Shown here one piece after another: positions 1 through 10,071 of a stretch of DNA of 64,000 bases. The translations under genes were made by a program, and so were the position numbers. The notes beneath the pieces are model-generated. The model searched no databases, was not told the DNA's origin, and saw nothing but the letters and a program-made list of their open reading frames with translations. Within the stretch, counting starts at the first letter, position 1. Each line of letters opens with the position of its first letter. The DNA is taken from assembly GCA_030248295.1 (NCBI GenBank), contig JASANH010000506.1:29532-93531 (forward strand), read 5' to 3'. Source of the DNA: Mesodorylaimus sp. YZB2_4 (Eukaryota > Nematoda > Enoplea > Dorylaimida > Dorylaimidae).

Positions 1-447
1 TCTCATCAAATCAGTATTTTCAGTACGCCTTGGTTGTAGTGCAAAGCGGCCTAAAATCTCTCCTGTTTTCTCTTTCCCTTAAATGTGAAGTTGAGAAAAC
101 TTGCTAATCCGGCTCGTAGTGCAATTAAGCTGCCTGGAAAAAGGAGCTTGAATCAGACTTGAATTTCGTTTACCGCCATAATTATTTTGATCCTATTCCA
201 AACTTGCGCTCACGATATGAATAGCCACTCTCACCTCGAGGTGCTTCAATTAGTCTGGCACCATACAAATGTGTGGTTGCGAAGGCTTTGTCCACTCAAT
301 CGAATTGAGAGATATGGGAACATATACCCTATATTTCTCTATTTTATAACAGCGCCTTGGTATCAACCAATCCAAACTCTAACTAGTTCCAGCCCATACC
401 TTGCTTCAGTACCAAAATCTTACTATCTTAACTGACACTTATTTCAG

Positions 448-2625
448 TGCCACTGTTCCAATGACGATGAAACAATCATTTGTGAAAATGAAGAGTTGGT
501 ACTTTCCAATGTTAAGAACTTGGACTGTCGAAAAGAAGCTACAAAACTCAACATCAAAGCTACGAAAATCAATTGCAACGCCGCCATTGGAAAATGGCTA
601 CCGAAACTTCAAACGATAATTACAACAGTCGAGGGATGCGGGTGTGTTTGTGGACAGGCGTACAAAATCGAGTGCCGAAATTGTAACTGTGCTTGCAGAA
701 GCCCAGCCGCGGCCACCCAGTAAGTACCTCATGACTAAAAAACCTGAATGAGCTTAGCTGCCTGCATTCAAACAACGAAGAGTTATAGCAGCCTTGAGTG
801 AAGGGAAATAGACTAAACAAGCTTGAAAATTACCACTAAGGTTGGTTAAAAACATGAGGCACACATGATTGTGGTTCTGTGTAAATAATAGAGCAAAAAG
901 CGCGCCAGGGTGAAGTTACTGTTTGATTATGGTAGCTTGTAGCAGCCTAAGAATGAGAGGAAAAGCTAGATTGTGGCTTGGTCTAGCGGTCCCCACTTTC
1001 GTGAATACTGGGACAATCTCTGCAGGCACAACGACGAGCTTATCCTTGCGAGAAGGATGACTTTGGCCATCCCAACCCATATCACCACAAAGGTCACCCC
1101 AATCATTACTACCACTAGGATCACTCTGGTGGGTACAGCCATCAAAACCATACGAACGAGCACCGCCACCACAAGGACCACCCTGTCGAAAAGGACCACC
1201 AAAACCGTACAAATGAGAAGCACTAGCGTCACCTTAACCACCCGAGAGACCTCAGCGAGCACCAATGTAACCCCGACAGCCCCAACGACCACTCATGAGA
1301 CCTCAACGACCATCGATGCAGCCCCGACAGTCCCAACGACCACTCATGAGACCTCAACGACCATCAATGTAGCCCCGACAGTCCCAACGACCACTCATGA
1401 GACCTCAACGACCATCAATGTAGCCCCGACAGTCCAAACGACCACTCATGAGACCTCAGCGACCAACAATGACACCCCAACAACCTCCGAAGAGAGCATA
1501 ACCGGAAACGTGTGCTGTAATATGAGCCATTTGATCCAAATGTGGGAAAAGTAAGCAGGACGGGAAAAGAAAGTGTAATATAAACTAAACACTGACCTTC
1601 TTAGGCTCTATTATATTAACGCCACATCAGTCAAATTGTTCAGGGTTTCTATAAAAGAAACGTATGTAAATGAGTAGAGATAGAGGAGGACCTCCTAATT
1701 CGTTCAACTTTATAGGAAACTTTCCATTGAGAACGAAGAAAAAGAAAAGAAGGATATGAATGGAAAAAATGGAAAGATCAACGATGTCGACCAGCAGGGC
1801 GAGCTGAAATTGAAAATTGAACAAGAAAAAGAGTAAGGAACTTTAAAGAAGAATCTGAGAGAGCATGGCCGCAAACCAAGATTCAGATTTCAATCTTATT
1901 ACAAACACATCTTTTATAAATGAGTTGGAAAGTGGAAGAAAAAGGAGACCCTTTTAGGTCATAGTTTTGGTGTTCAGCTGAAAGCCCGCACTTCCAATTT
2001 GTTCCTTCCCCTTACTTACAGTCATACACTAATGCATCAGCATGTGGTCATACTAAAAAACGAGCCAAACGGAACTACGGGCTCATACTTTCTTCTTGAT
2101 GGCCATGGGGGAATACGGACTTCCAGTTGGACAAAAAACTGGAAGCTATATGACACCCTTCTTCTTCCACTTATCCTTTAGGATAAAACTCCCATCTGGG
2201 GTGTCTATTCTGTCAGAAACCCAGACTCAGTGGACCGCCAGGTCGTTTGAATGGGTCCTTAAAAACGTAGTACACTTCTGAAGCGATGTCAAAATAAAAA
2301 ACACAGAAATGCTGAATATCACACTCTTCACCCGTGTCAATCGTTTTCAAAACCCCCTCCCTTTTTTAGAGATTTGAGATCAAATCAAAAAATTATGTTA
2401 GTCGCAATAATCGTGATGGCATTCGGATGGTTGAGCACCACATGCTGCTGCTGTTGCTATATTTGGTGCAAACAAAGGCAACGAGCGATCCAGAGAACGA
2501 TCCAATTGGAACTCGGTAATACGAGTCAGGCGCCATCAGTCGAACAACCACCAAACAATCTATTGGATACTGATGTGCCTGTTCAAGAGGAAAGGAGCGG
2601 ATTTTGGGACTTTTTTAAAAAATAA
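448..2625 (+). CDS. Putative spliced Cys-rich, mucin-like membrane protein
   Basis: I do not recognise the family. Consecutive open segments are bounded by consensus splice signals: 448-719 (acceptor tttcag, donor GTAAGT), 1026-1550 (donor GTAAGC), 1605-1661 (donor GTATGT), 1716-1832 (donor GTAAGG), one starting at 2022 and a last one at about 2370-2625. The first four join in phase. The first segment has about 13 cysteines, many in CxC or CxxC pairs. The second is almost pure Thr/Ser/Pro with four near-identical copies of a TTTHETSTT-type unit, as in a heavily O-glycosylated stalk. The fourth is a charged, coiled-coil-like stretch. The last has a hydrophobic span followed by five cysteines, then an acidic tail ending in FWDFFKK, fitting a palmitoylated transmembrane anchor. 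No signal-peptide exon could be fixed, and the link between the fifth and last segments is uncertain. A secreted or surface attachment-type protein is an inference. Confidence 0.35.
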
Positions 2626-3228
2626 CGTTGTGCTAAATTTGAGGTAGCTGCATTTTTGGTCTTGGAAGGATGGTCAGGGTTTTAAACAAAATCTAAGCAA
2701 AATTTATTGATTCAGCTTTATTTCTTTTTTGAAAAAGAAAAGAGATGACCAATTTTCATTGACCAAAAAGTATAAACTTCTGATTAAGAAATGTTGCGTT
2801 TGGAATCGAGATGACCAATTTTTTGTTTGATAACCAAACGATGTAAATTTAGACTGCCTTGCCTTGCAAAAAACGACCAAAATTTCACCAAAACAGTATA
2901 AATTTTTTATTAGACTGAATACTTTGTCGTGAAAAGAGAAGTCACTTTCCTTTGATGTCGTGTTTTACTTTCGAAGAAACTTGGAAAGTTTGGAGATTTG
3001 CGAGTTTACAAGTATCCTTTTACACAATTTAACGAACATGAGCAAATTTCATAATGTACACGCACGACATAAAAAGGCAGCTGGGGGTTTGGCTAGGATT
3101 TTTCATGAATTCAATTTTTCAAACACTATTTCGCGAAATGGGCTTGACTGCTTTAATTAACTTCTTCCTGTTACAGTATTGGGTGTGGGAGCGTCTGGTC
3201 ACATTCAAAGGGCTGCTGTGGAAAGATA
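2626..3228. other. Non-coding interval
   Basis: AT-rich sequence with several copies of a short theme around gaccaaaat/gaccaatttt. I see no convincing open frame, RNA gene or mobile element here. Confidence 0.5.
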
Positions 3229-3795
3229 TCATAGGACATCCTCCCTATGGTAAATCTTGGGTCCATACTCACCTTCGAATGTGTACTTGCACACACAACC
3301 AGAGTTACAGCGAGCGGCTATTCGTCTCAAGCCACTCTCCCAATGCCTATGACCAGTGTCGGTCGTACCATCATGCCATTTTTCGGTGAAGGCCCGCCGC
3401 TCCCGAAGCTCCATGCGAGAAAAGAAACATGGAGGAAACCTTGTATAGGAGGGATCATGGATGATGTGGTATCGCTGACACTCCCAAGCCAACTCTTGGT
3501 TGTGTGTTTTACACCAAACATAACCCTCGGCCAAAGTTCGCTGGCTACACCCTGGATAGCCGCACGGCGGCTTATGATTAACGCAGTATTTAAACTGCGG
3601 TCCAGGAGTTCTGTTTTTACACCCTGCTTCTACACACGGCGGTTTGAAGCTTCTCACTGGCTGACATCCCGAGGCGAAGCCATAGTCGTAAAATAATAGT
3701 TCTACATCCTCTCCAAAACTGTCCCAGGCGACAAAGTTACCCCAGCTGCCTTCATAGGAAAATGCTAAACTAATACTAGGCGGAAAAACACACAT
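3229..3795 (-). CDS. Cys/His-rich zinc-binding protein, family unknown
   Basis: Open frame of 188 residues on the minus strand. The middle holds two tandem modules of the form PPCxxxGC...YCxxH and PPCGYPGC...WCKTH, each C-x4-C / C-x2-H, which look like paired zinc-binding modules. The N-terminal part is aromatic and acidic and the C-terminus carries another cysteine cluster. A likely acceptor (ccatttcag) lies upstream near 3909-3917, and the frame stays open from there into this ORF, so a 5' coding exon probably exists. I could not place its start. It stands next to a virus-like gene cluster and may be an accessory gene of it. Function is not known. Confidence 0.45.
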   Translation of the reverse strand: MCVFPPSISLAFSYEGSWGNFVAWDSFGEDVELLFYDYGFASGCQPVRSFKPPCVEAGCKNRTPGPQFKYCVNHKPPCGYPGCSQRTLAEGYVWCKTHNQELAWECQRYHIIHDPSYTRFPPCFFSRMELRERRAFTEKWHDGTTDTGHRHWESGLRRIAARCNSGCVCKYTFEGEYGPKIYHREDVL

Positions 3796-3962
3796 GCAAA
3801 AGTATCCTTTACAAACTGGACACGGGGCGAATCCAAGGATGTTGCCGATATTGTCGTCCTTTTCGAGGGCCGTGCTGTATCCCAGCCATGACCTCGCCCG
3901 AGAAAAAACCTGAAATGGACATATTCAGAAAGAAAAAAGATTAACTTATGTCTCTCGCTCAC

Positions 3963-4510
3963 ATACCAGCGCGATGATGGTTAAAATTTTTCAAGCATTT
4001 TGCCTTCAACTTTAGACTTTGACAAAGAAGAATGAAAAAGAAAAAAGCAAAAAGGAGGCTGAATGAAATGAACCCGGCTGAAGGGATGGACGATTAATGA
4101 GTTGGAGCAAAAACGCTAACACACTCCCAACTGTTGCAAGCTAAGAAAAAAGTGCGCAAGCAGACCTAAAAGAGGGGAGGGTGAAAACGTAAACTTCCTA
4201 AGGGATCCTAAAGTGAAAAGAACCGAACCAGCACCGAGAACAGTTGACTGATTGACCAGAAATTTTCACGGACCAAAACCCTTGAAATGAAAAGACAAAA
4301 AACAAGCCAAATAACAGGAAAAAAGCTATAAATCAGCGGTTGTGAAGAAAAGGTAAACCGGGTTTCTGACAAACGATCTACCAAGACAAAAGACGAAACT
4401 TAAAACTATCAATTAAAATCTACTAAAATCGCCTCAGTACAATCACGGTCATTCCAGAATCTTCCAAAAGGAAAGAAAGTCATAAATAAGCGTTCCAAAA
4501 GGCCTAACCG
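3963..4510. other. A-rich intergenic stretch
   Basis: Purine-rich, A-rich sequence between divergent genes. Apart from the TATA-like element listed next, I see nothing supportable in it. Confidence 0.5.
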
Positions 4511-4515
4511 AGTTG

Positions 4516-4523
4516 TATAAAAG
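4516..4523 (+). promoter_or_regulatory. TATA box of the HMG-like gene
   Basis: TATAAAAG lies 55 bp before the ATG at 4571, the same spacing class as other TATA/ATG pairs in this window. Confidence 0.6.
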
Positions 4524-4570
4524 GAAGCAAAAACCTATAGAGAGCATCCGAGCAAAAACTGATCTTCGAA

Positions 4571-5056
4571 ATGGCAACGAATAAGCAAGGCTTCTTACTT
4601 TTTCTCAAAGAAGTTTCGAATGAGACGATTCGCGAGGCCGACAAACGATGGAGGGCGTTATCAAGTCAAGAACGCGGCCGTTATCGCGATCTTGCCCGAA
4701 TGCGAGAATCGACCAATAGTGATAACAATTCACCATCCGAGGCGGGAACCGAGGAAGAAAATCCTCGTCAGACGAGGCAGGAGGAGAACATGGCGAACCA
4801 GGCGGTGGAGGAGGAAGCCACGAAGAACGACAACACTGGAGAACCAGGTCAAGAAATCGTGCCTGTTAGGGACAATGCCGCCGCAACTGTAGCACCTTTT
4901 TCCACTCAACAAAAATGGGGAGCCGTCTTATCGGCCTGGTTCCCCCAATGCCCCGCCTGTAAGGCGGTGGTATTGTTGATTGGAAAAAAGTGCACCCGTT
5001 GCGGTCATCAAATGATACGACCCGGTGTGCTCTTTGTCAAAATCGCCTTTCGTTAG
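4571..5056 (+). CDS. HMG-box-like protein with C-terminal zinc ribbon
   Basis: 161 residues. Residues about 6-42 resemble a short HMG box: a FLLFLKE start, then KRWRALSSQERGRYRDLA, which matches the helix 2/3 pattern of HMG proteins (W, LS, E, Y). Residues 45-110 are acidic and low in complexity. The C-terminus has CPAC, 11 residues, CTRC, a four-cysteine zinc ribbon. HMG proteins bind and bend DNA, and virus-encoded ones package or regulate genomes. The ATG is placed by the upstream TATA box. The frame has no stops. Neighbours are the zinc-binding gene at 3.2 kb and dUTPase at 5.4 kb, facing the other way. The HMG assignment is by eye, because the box is shorter than a standard ~70-residue domain. 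Confidence 0.5.
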   Translation: MATNKQGFLLFLKEVSNETIREADKRWRALSSQERGRYRDLARMRESTNSDNNSPSEAGTEEENPRQTRQEENMANQAVEEEATKNDNTGEPGQEIVPVRDNAAATVAPFSTQQKWGAVLSAWFPQCPACKAVVLLIGKKCTRCGHQMIRPGVLFVKIAFR

Positions 5057-5366
5057 AGAGCGGGTGTTGATGAATAGCACATTGTAGGCTACGCTTAGTT
5101 AGATAGGGTGTGCAGTAGAAATTTAGAAAAGGAAAGTGATGATACTTTATCAAATAGATTGTTTTTGTTGCGCCATTAATTAGTTTTAATATGAACCGTT
5201 TGTAAAAGAATAAGCTCCGCTATTAGGGCGGTCAGAGAAAGCAATGGTTTAAAAGAGCGAATCAACCTTTCCAAAAATCTAAAAACACTGTTCACAGAAG
5301 AGAAGAGATTAAAACTCGCTTTTTAAAAAGGATCTTATACGCTATCCACAACTTATCCAAAAACAA

Positions 5367-5897
5367 TCACATAAAACCAGTTGAACCGAACCCGCCAACG
5401 CGTTCATCCTTTGGGATAGGTTTAAAATCATGTTCCCCCGAAACTCCCACAACTGGGTAGGCTGCGCGTTCGCAAATGAGTTGAGCGATCCTCATACCCT
5501 TCCAGACACGAAACTTTGTCTGTCCAAAATTATGAAGCAAAACACAAACATCGCCTTTATAATCGCTATCTATGACCCCTCCTTTGACGTCAATCGAGTT
5601 ATAACGGATTAGGCTTGAACGAGGTGCAATACGACCATAAGTACCCGGAGGTAGCACGAGGGAAATATGAAGATCAATACCGACCACCTCGTTAGGGTGA
5701 ATAGTAATATCGATTGGTGAATACAAATCGAGACCAATAGACTTTGAAGTCTGCTGAGCCGGCACATGGGCATTAGGAGAAAGCAATTTGACCAAAAGAA
5801 CGGGTCGATGTTCGCTTTTGATTGGAGAAGGAGCAGTCATTTCTAAATCTTTAACTTGAGCACCAAGGAACAGAGAATCGGGCTGGGCTTCACTCAT
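5367..5897 (-). CDS. dut: dUTP diphosphatase (dUTPase), intact
   Basis: 176 residues, about the usual length for a trimeric dUTPase plus a ~40-residue N-terminal extension. The enzyme splits dUTP to dUMP and diphosphate, which keeps uracil out of DNA and feeds dTMP synthesis. All five family motifs are visible in order: SIGLDLYSP (1), APRSSL (2), KGGVIDSDYKGD with the catalytic Asp (3), GMRIAQLI (4) and the C-terminal glycine-rich RVGGFGSTG arm (5). No stop or frameshift interrupts it and no intron is needed. A reversed TATA (TTATATAG) lies about 50 bp before the ATG. It stands 0.6 kb from a divergently transcribed thymidine kinase gene, a pairing typical of DNA viruses that make their own clean dTTP. 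It is unrelated in detail to the damaged dUTPase inside the Ty3/gypsy element at 34 kb. A host gene is possible but the context favours the virus-like cluster. Confidence 0.96.
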   Translation of the reverse strand: MSEAQPDSLFLGAQVKDLEMTAPSPIKSEHRPVLLVKLLSPNAHVPAQQTSKSIGLDLYSPIDITIHPNEVVGIDLHISLVLPPGTYGRIAPRSSLIRYNSIDVKGGVIDSDYKGDVCVLLHNFGQTKFRVWKGMRIAQLICERAAYPVVGVSGEHDFKPIPKDERVGGFGSTGFM

Positions 5898-5944
5898 TTC
5901 AGAATGGGATAAAATAGAAAACGAGAAACATGAAAAATAAAAGA

Positions 5945-5953
5945 CTATATAAG
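5945..5953 (-). promoter_or_regulatory. TATA box of the dUTPase gene
   Basis: On the minus strand the sequence reads CTTATATAG, about 50 bp upstream of the dUTPase ATG. Confidence 0.55.
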
Positions 5954-6096
5954 GACCAGGAAATCGTTTTCAGTTGAAAAGTAGGCATGTAAAAGTATCG
6001 CTCACGTATATATGACATGATTTAGTAGCAAAACCTTCAAGTAGAACGCGTACCAAAGCGGTAAGAGAGTGTAGTACACTAAAAAATAATTAGTGT

Positions 6097-6411
6097 TGAG
6101 TCACCTTCGGACATGCCCAGGGCGAAAGTAGGAGAATAAATTAGCATAACTTTCGAATGAGTCAAAAGCAATATACTTAGAAGAGGATTTATGCATACTG
6201 ATTGGCTTGTAGAATTTAGCGTTGATCCGCCTTAGACGAAGGAAAGAAAACAGGAATAAAAGTGAAAGAAAAGATGGATGATTTAGTGGCACAGACGGTG
6301 TAACTTTCGAATGAGTCAAAGCAGCATACCAAAGTAACAAATTAATTCAGACTGATTCATTAGAAAACAATTCGAAGAAGGCAAAGATAAAAATGACTTT
6401 CGAATGAGTCA
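6097..6411 (+). promoter_or_regulatory. Cluster of TGAGTCA (AP-1-type) sites upstream of thymidine kinase
   Basis: The 16-bp element ACTTTCGAATGAGTCA occurs exactly three times, at 6149-6164, 6303-6318 and 6396-6411, and a fourth bare TGAGTCA is at 6097-6103. TGAGTCA is the textbook AP-1 (Fos/Jun-type) binding site. The last copy ends about 17 bp before the TATA box of the thymidine kinase gene. The repeats could serve that gene, the divergent dUTPase gene, or both. Confidence 0.55.
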
Positions 6412-6427
6412 CAAGGGCTTCATACCC

Positions 6428-6436
6428 TATAAAAAG
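6428..6436 (+). promoter_or_regulatory. TATA box of the thymidine kinase gene
   Basis: TATAAAAAG lies 43 bp before the ATG at 6471, directly after the last TGAGTCA repeat. Confidence 0.65.
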
Positions 6437-6470
6437 AGGGTAAGCAAAGAAAAGCAAGAAAAACTGTAAT

Positions 6471-7250
6471 ATGGGAGGAGTAATCCAATTAATAATTGGG
6501 CCCATGTTCTCGTAAGTAAACCCTGATCTCTTAGAAAAGTAAGCATAGTGGAGGTAATAATTTCAGCGGAAAAACGACGGAGCTGTTGAGGCGCTTCTGG
6601 CGATATTCTATAGCTGGTAAAAACTGTTTGCTTATAAAACACGCCAAGGATGGGCGGTACTCGAAAACCGCCGTCGTTTCCCATTGTGGACAAAAAGAAG
6701 AAGCGTCAATGACACTCTCAGAACTAGCGCCAGCTTTCGAGAGAATAAGGATGTTCGAAATAGTATGTATAGATGAAGGTGAACTAAGATGAGACAGTAC
6801 TTATCCTACTCATCCAATTGAGAAAATTCATATTTTAAAACCAGGACACTTTTTCGAAGATATTTGCGAAACGGCTGATGCTTTGGCGAATAGCGGGGTG
6901 ACAGTGGTTATAGCCAGTCTGGACCAGGCAATGGAGAGATCAGCTTTCGAAACAATATCAGCCCTTATCCCAAAATCTGAAAAAATAATCAAACTGAACT
7001 CAATCTGTCAGGAATGTAACAAGGACGCGGCCTTCACCGACAAAATTGATCGTACTGATTTAACTGATATGGTTGGTGGAAAAGAAAAGTGAATACAGAC
7101 AAAATATTAGCCAAGCAAATTCGAAGCCTAAACAATGCGATAAAAAATTTTAGATATGCAGCCCTATGTCGATCCTGCTACTTCCTAAAACACCCGGACG
7201 AAAAGAAAAACAGTATGGAAAAAATGAAAATGAAAAAGGGGGGAATTTGA
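6471..7250 (+). CDS. TK: Thymidine kinase (TK1 type), four exons, intact
   Basis: Exons 6471-6511, 6567-6778, 6845-7088 and 7154-7250 give a 197-residue protein, normal for a TK1-type kinase, which phosphorylates thymidine to dTMP with ATP. The three introns (6512-6566, 6779-6844, 7089-7153) are 55, 66 and 65 bp, each GT...AG, and all junctions keep frame. Intron 1 splits the phosphate-binding loop and intron 2 falls in the IDEG segment that binds Mg2+ and the base. Exon 3 carries the VIASLD segment and the first zinc pair CQEC; exon 4 carries the second zinc pair CRSC followed by YF. That conserved motifs are restored at every junction is strong support for the model. The C-terminus ends in a short Lys/Met-rich tail. 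The gene has its own TATA box and upstream TGAGTCA repeats. Introns in a virus-like TK are unusual, so capture from a host or a true host gene are both possible. Confidence 0.92.
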
Positions 7251-8072
7251 AAATTAATCCTAGTGAAGTTGATTTCATTCTAAGCCGGATAAGCCTTTAA
7301 AAATGGTACAAATATCTTACCTTTCTTTAAGCTCGCGTTGACCGAGCTGATATATCGAACGAAGGTCATTGTTTTTCGCCAATTTTTCTTCGAAAGTAAC
7401 ACGCGTTGTGATTTTGAGCAAAAGCTGACACATTGAAACGTGACCTGACAATAAGGGCCTATGTAGAAATTAGCGAATCGAAACAAAATTAAATTGGTTG
7501 TATAAACAAAGGCTTACTTTAAATTCAAAATCGAGAAGAACACTTTTTTGGGCAGGCATTTTTCAATTAGTCTACGAGCCAGTGAGGGCGCGCAGACAGA
7601 CTTTTGTGAGCCGCAACATTTAGAAAGTATCAGATTCAGATTCAGATTCGCACACTTTTTGGTTCCGACATTTCAGGTCATTTGAATGCGCTATGACGAA
7701 CACGCGCTGACTACTGTTGACCAGCTTCGTACCTGAGTTGAGTGGGGAAGAATGATTAGCGATTTACTGAGGAAAATAGCTTCGCCACTTATCCTTACGG
7801 CTTTTAAAAAAGTATGAATAGATTCTAGATCGTATTTAGATGACTATCGGTGATGCGAATTTGCGCGTAAAAGATGTAGCTTACTATAAGTTTACTCTAT
7901 ACATACGAACCTACAGACACGCTTTAAACCCCGTCGGGGATAAGAGGAAACTAATTATGTACGCCGCGAGCGGGTCGGTACGTCTGTTAGAGGGGAGGGG
8001 GGGCCTGTACTTTAAAGAGTCACCAGGTGCTAGTCGGGATAATACACAGGGGCAGGCCTCTGGAGTGCTATC
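7251..8072. other. Interval without a supported gene
   Basis: Short open frames occur on both strands but none has recognisable features. A small direct repeat, cagattcagattcagattcg, is at about 7630-7650. The 7840-8184 plus-strand frame overlaps the better supported minus-strand gene and is left out. Confidence 0.45.
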
Positions 8073-8834
8073 TTATACTACTACTTCGAACATGAGTTCT
8101 CGACGTCCCACGCTAAAAGGGCAAATTTTGTACTCGAATGGTGGAGCTGATGGCAACGCGTCCCCCTTTTCCTCGTCAGAGTGAGATACTGCGGGTGTCG
8201 CATCGTCTTCTGCAGTCGAGCCAGGCGTGGAGGTGGTATTACGAGCAATGCGCACACCGATGGTACGTACGGCAACAGCTAATGTCAACCATTCCTTCTT
8301 ACGGAGCCAGAAACTAAATCCGACTACAGTGGCGATCAATAGAAAGGCGCTGAATAACTTAATGATCAATCTGATAGGCGTGTCTGGGCTAGTCTGTAAC
8401 GTGCATTGGGCAGCGCAGCGATAGCTTTGAAAGGGACATTGAATATCGAACCCACATTCACAACTGCAGAGAGAAGCACACATCGAATTGTACGGAACGA
8501 AAATGGTGGTTAAATTAGTGAGTAAGGCGAACAAGGCTGGTTGGCAAAAGTCTGAATTCACGAAGAGCTTAGTCGGCTTACAGTTCTCTACAGTGGACGA
8601 ATCAGAATCGACTCGATCGCGGCAATCTAGCTGTCCTGGCTCGATGCAACCACAGTCGGCGGCACACCTGCCATCCCAGACCACAACGGCAAGGCCACCC
8701 CAAAAACGAAAATACCTTCTCGGGCTATGATGCTCCAGCCCTCTCCTTCTGGTACTGTAGAACAATGCCATAGCTAATAACCCAACGACCAACCATTTGA
8801 CCACCCCGGAGGCCAAATGAAGAAACGGGCCCAC
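8073..8834 (-). CDS. Cys-rich multi-pass membrane glycoprotein-like protein
   Basis: 253 residues, family not recognised. A hydrophobic segment at residues 8-26 is followed by a cysteine-rich stretch (about 50-145) with many closely spaced cysteines (SLCSCECGFDIQC type), then a second hydrophobic segment near 155-175 and a hydrophilic tail. NLT offers an N-glycosylation site. The tail contains PSAPP, which includes the P(S/T)AP core used by many enveloped viruses to recruit the ESCRT factor Tsg101; here it may be coincidence. The frame overlaps the next minus-strand ORF by about 110 bp in another phase. The two may be one protein split by a frameshift, or overlapping genes. The topology (lumenal Cys-rich domain between two membrane spans) is an inference. 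Confidence 0.5.
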   Translation of the reverse strand: MGPFLHLASGVVKWLVVGLLAMALFYSTRRRGLEHHSPRRYFRFWGGLAVVVWDGRCAADCGCIEPGQLDCRDRVDSDSSTVENCKPTKLFVNSDFCQPALFALLTNLTTIFVPYNSMCASLCSCECGFDIQCPFQSYRCAAQCTLQTSPDTPIRLIIKLFSAFLLIATVVGFSFWLRKKEWLTLAVAVRTIGVRIARNTTSTPGSTAEDDATPAVSHSDEEKGDALPSAPPFEYKICPFSVGRRELMFEVVV

Positions 8835-9222
8835 TAGCGCAAACTTCGCTTAGGTTCTTTGCCAATTCAAGTTGCGCATCAGACACACACTCCACGCGCG
8901 AAATGTAGCTTTGCACCCCACCCGCCAGCTCATCGAAAAGACGGTTCTGCTCAAATAGAATATGGCCGTATTGACGCTTCAAATGTGCGCAATGTTCTCT
9001 CTCTTGTCGCAAAGTCATCAATTCCTGTCCGATACGCGATTGGTTCGCTGATAGCAGACGATACTTTTTGTACTCCTTTGAAGCTGTCAGGAGTTTGTGA
9101 TTTTCTTGATCACGTTCAACAATTAGAACCACATGATTCAAACAAATAATGCCAAGCAAGAAATAGACTTGCCAGTAGATGTTCTTTTTCTGTACACCAA
9201 CGATAATGCTCGAAGTGCGCAA
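8725..9222 (-). CDS. Type II membrane protein with coiled coil, possibly the N-terminal half of the next ORF
   Basis: 165 residues. A short basic N-terminus is followed by a hydrophobic span (about 17-36, VYFLLGIICLNHVVLIV). Then comes a long charged, Gln/Glu-rich region (about 40-140) with heptad-like spacing, which suggests a coiled-coil ectodomain. The C-terminal ~40 residues overlap the start of the 8073-8834 ORF in another frame and look less protein-like than that frame's membrane span. I therefore suspect the real protein switches frame near 8830, by mutation or an unseen intron. Family not recognised. Confidence 0.4.
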   Translation of the reverse strand: MRTSSIIVGVQKKNIYWQVYFLLGIICLNHVVLIVERDQENHKLLTASKEYKKYRLLSANQSRIGQELMTLRQEREHCAHLKRQYGHILFEQNRLFDELAGGVQSYISRVECVSDAQLELAKNLSEVCASGPVSSFGLRGGQMVGRWVISYGIVLQYQKERAGAS

Positions 9223-10069
9223 ACGTATAAGCTTTGTTGGGCAGCTAAATCAAAACCAAACTGCTCATCCAAGTTCCTAGAGCATACATTAGTTTATATT
9301 AACATATTATTGTATTAGTGAATACGGTACACCAGCACATATGTACTATTAGCTAAATAGCAGATATGGACAGTGGGATTCATTCGGAGTACACTTTGAT
9401 TGGAACAATTTTACGTGCCACAACTGAAAAGAAACATTTGGTCGCTATAATGGGCGACTGCAGCTACCCGCAGCAAAAAAGCGAGGTTTGTATTTCTGGG
9501 CTCATACCCAATTTGCGACTGGTTGCAACCCTAGGTTGCCAGTTGCAAGTAGAAAATTTTATGTAGAAGAATTCGAATCACATTGTGCGTGTTTTACCAG
9601 ACAGTAAAGCAAGCAACAGTATGCAATTGATAGTTGCGATAGTGATCTTGCGCAAATCACTTTGCAGTTAGCCGTGAAAAGATGTTTGCACTACGCCCTT
9701 GTCAGCCATTATTGATAATTAGATTGCGCAGAAAAAATTTTATACACAGGGTATCTAAGACACAAGAAGATGCACAAAGAATTCAGTACAATAGGCAAAC
9801 AATTATAAACAAAACACGAGGCGTCATAGGTCCTGTATTTCAAGCTATGCGCATAAGTTAGGTACACTCTCCCAATCCGTATATGCTTCCTGTATATGGC
9901 GTGAAAAGTTGCAAATTGGATCATGCTCACTTTGCAAAGCTCCTACTTGTTAGAGTAATTTGCGAAATCAAGAATATACATTGGCGAACTTGATCATTAA
10001 TTTTACTAAATTAGTTACTTTTAGAAATGTGCGGACGAACCGTTTTCAAGTACGACTGAGAAGACTCTA
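9223..10069. other. Interval without a supported gene
   Basis: AT-rich sequence with only short open frames (for example 9366-9566 on the plus strand) lacking any recognisable motif. Confidence 0.45.
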
Positions 10070-10071
10070 GT

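Noticed and set aside
916..1292. Minus-strand ORFs opposite the Thr-rich exon
   Set aside because: Shadows of low-complexity ACC-rich repeats; Val/Gly-rich composition is the reverse complement effect.
7840..8184. 114-codon plus-strand ORF
   Set aside because: No features and overlaps the better supported membrane protein on the other strand.
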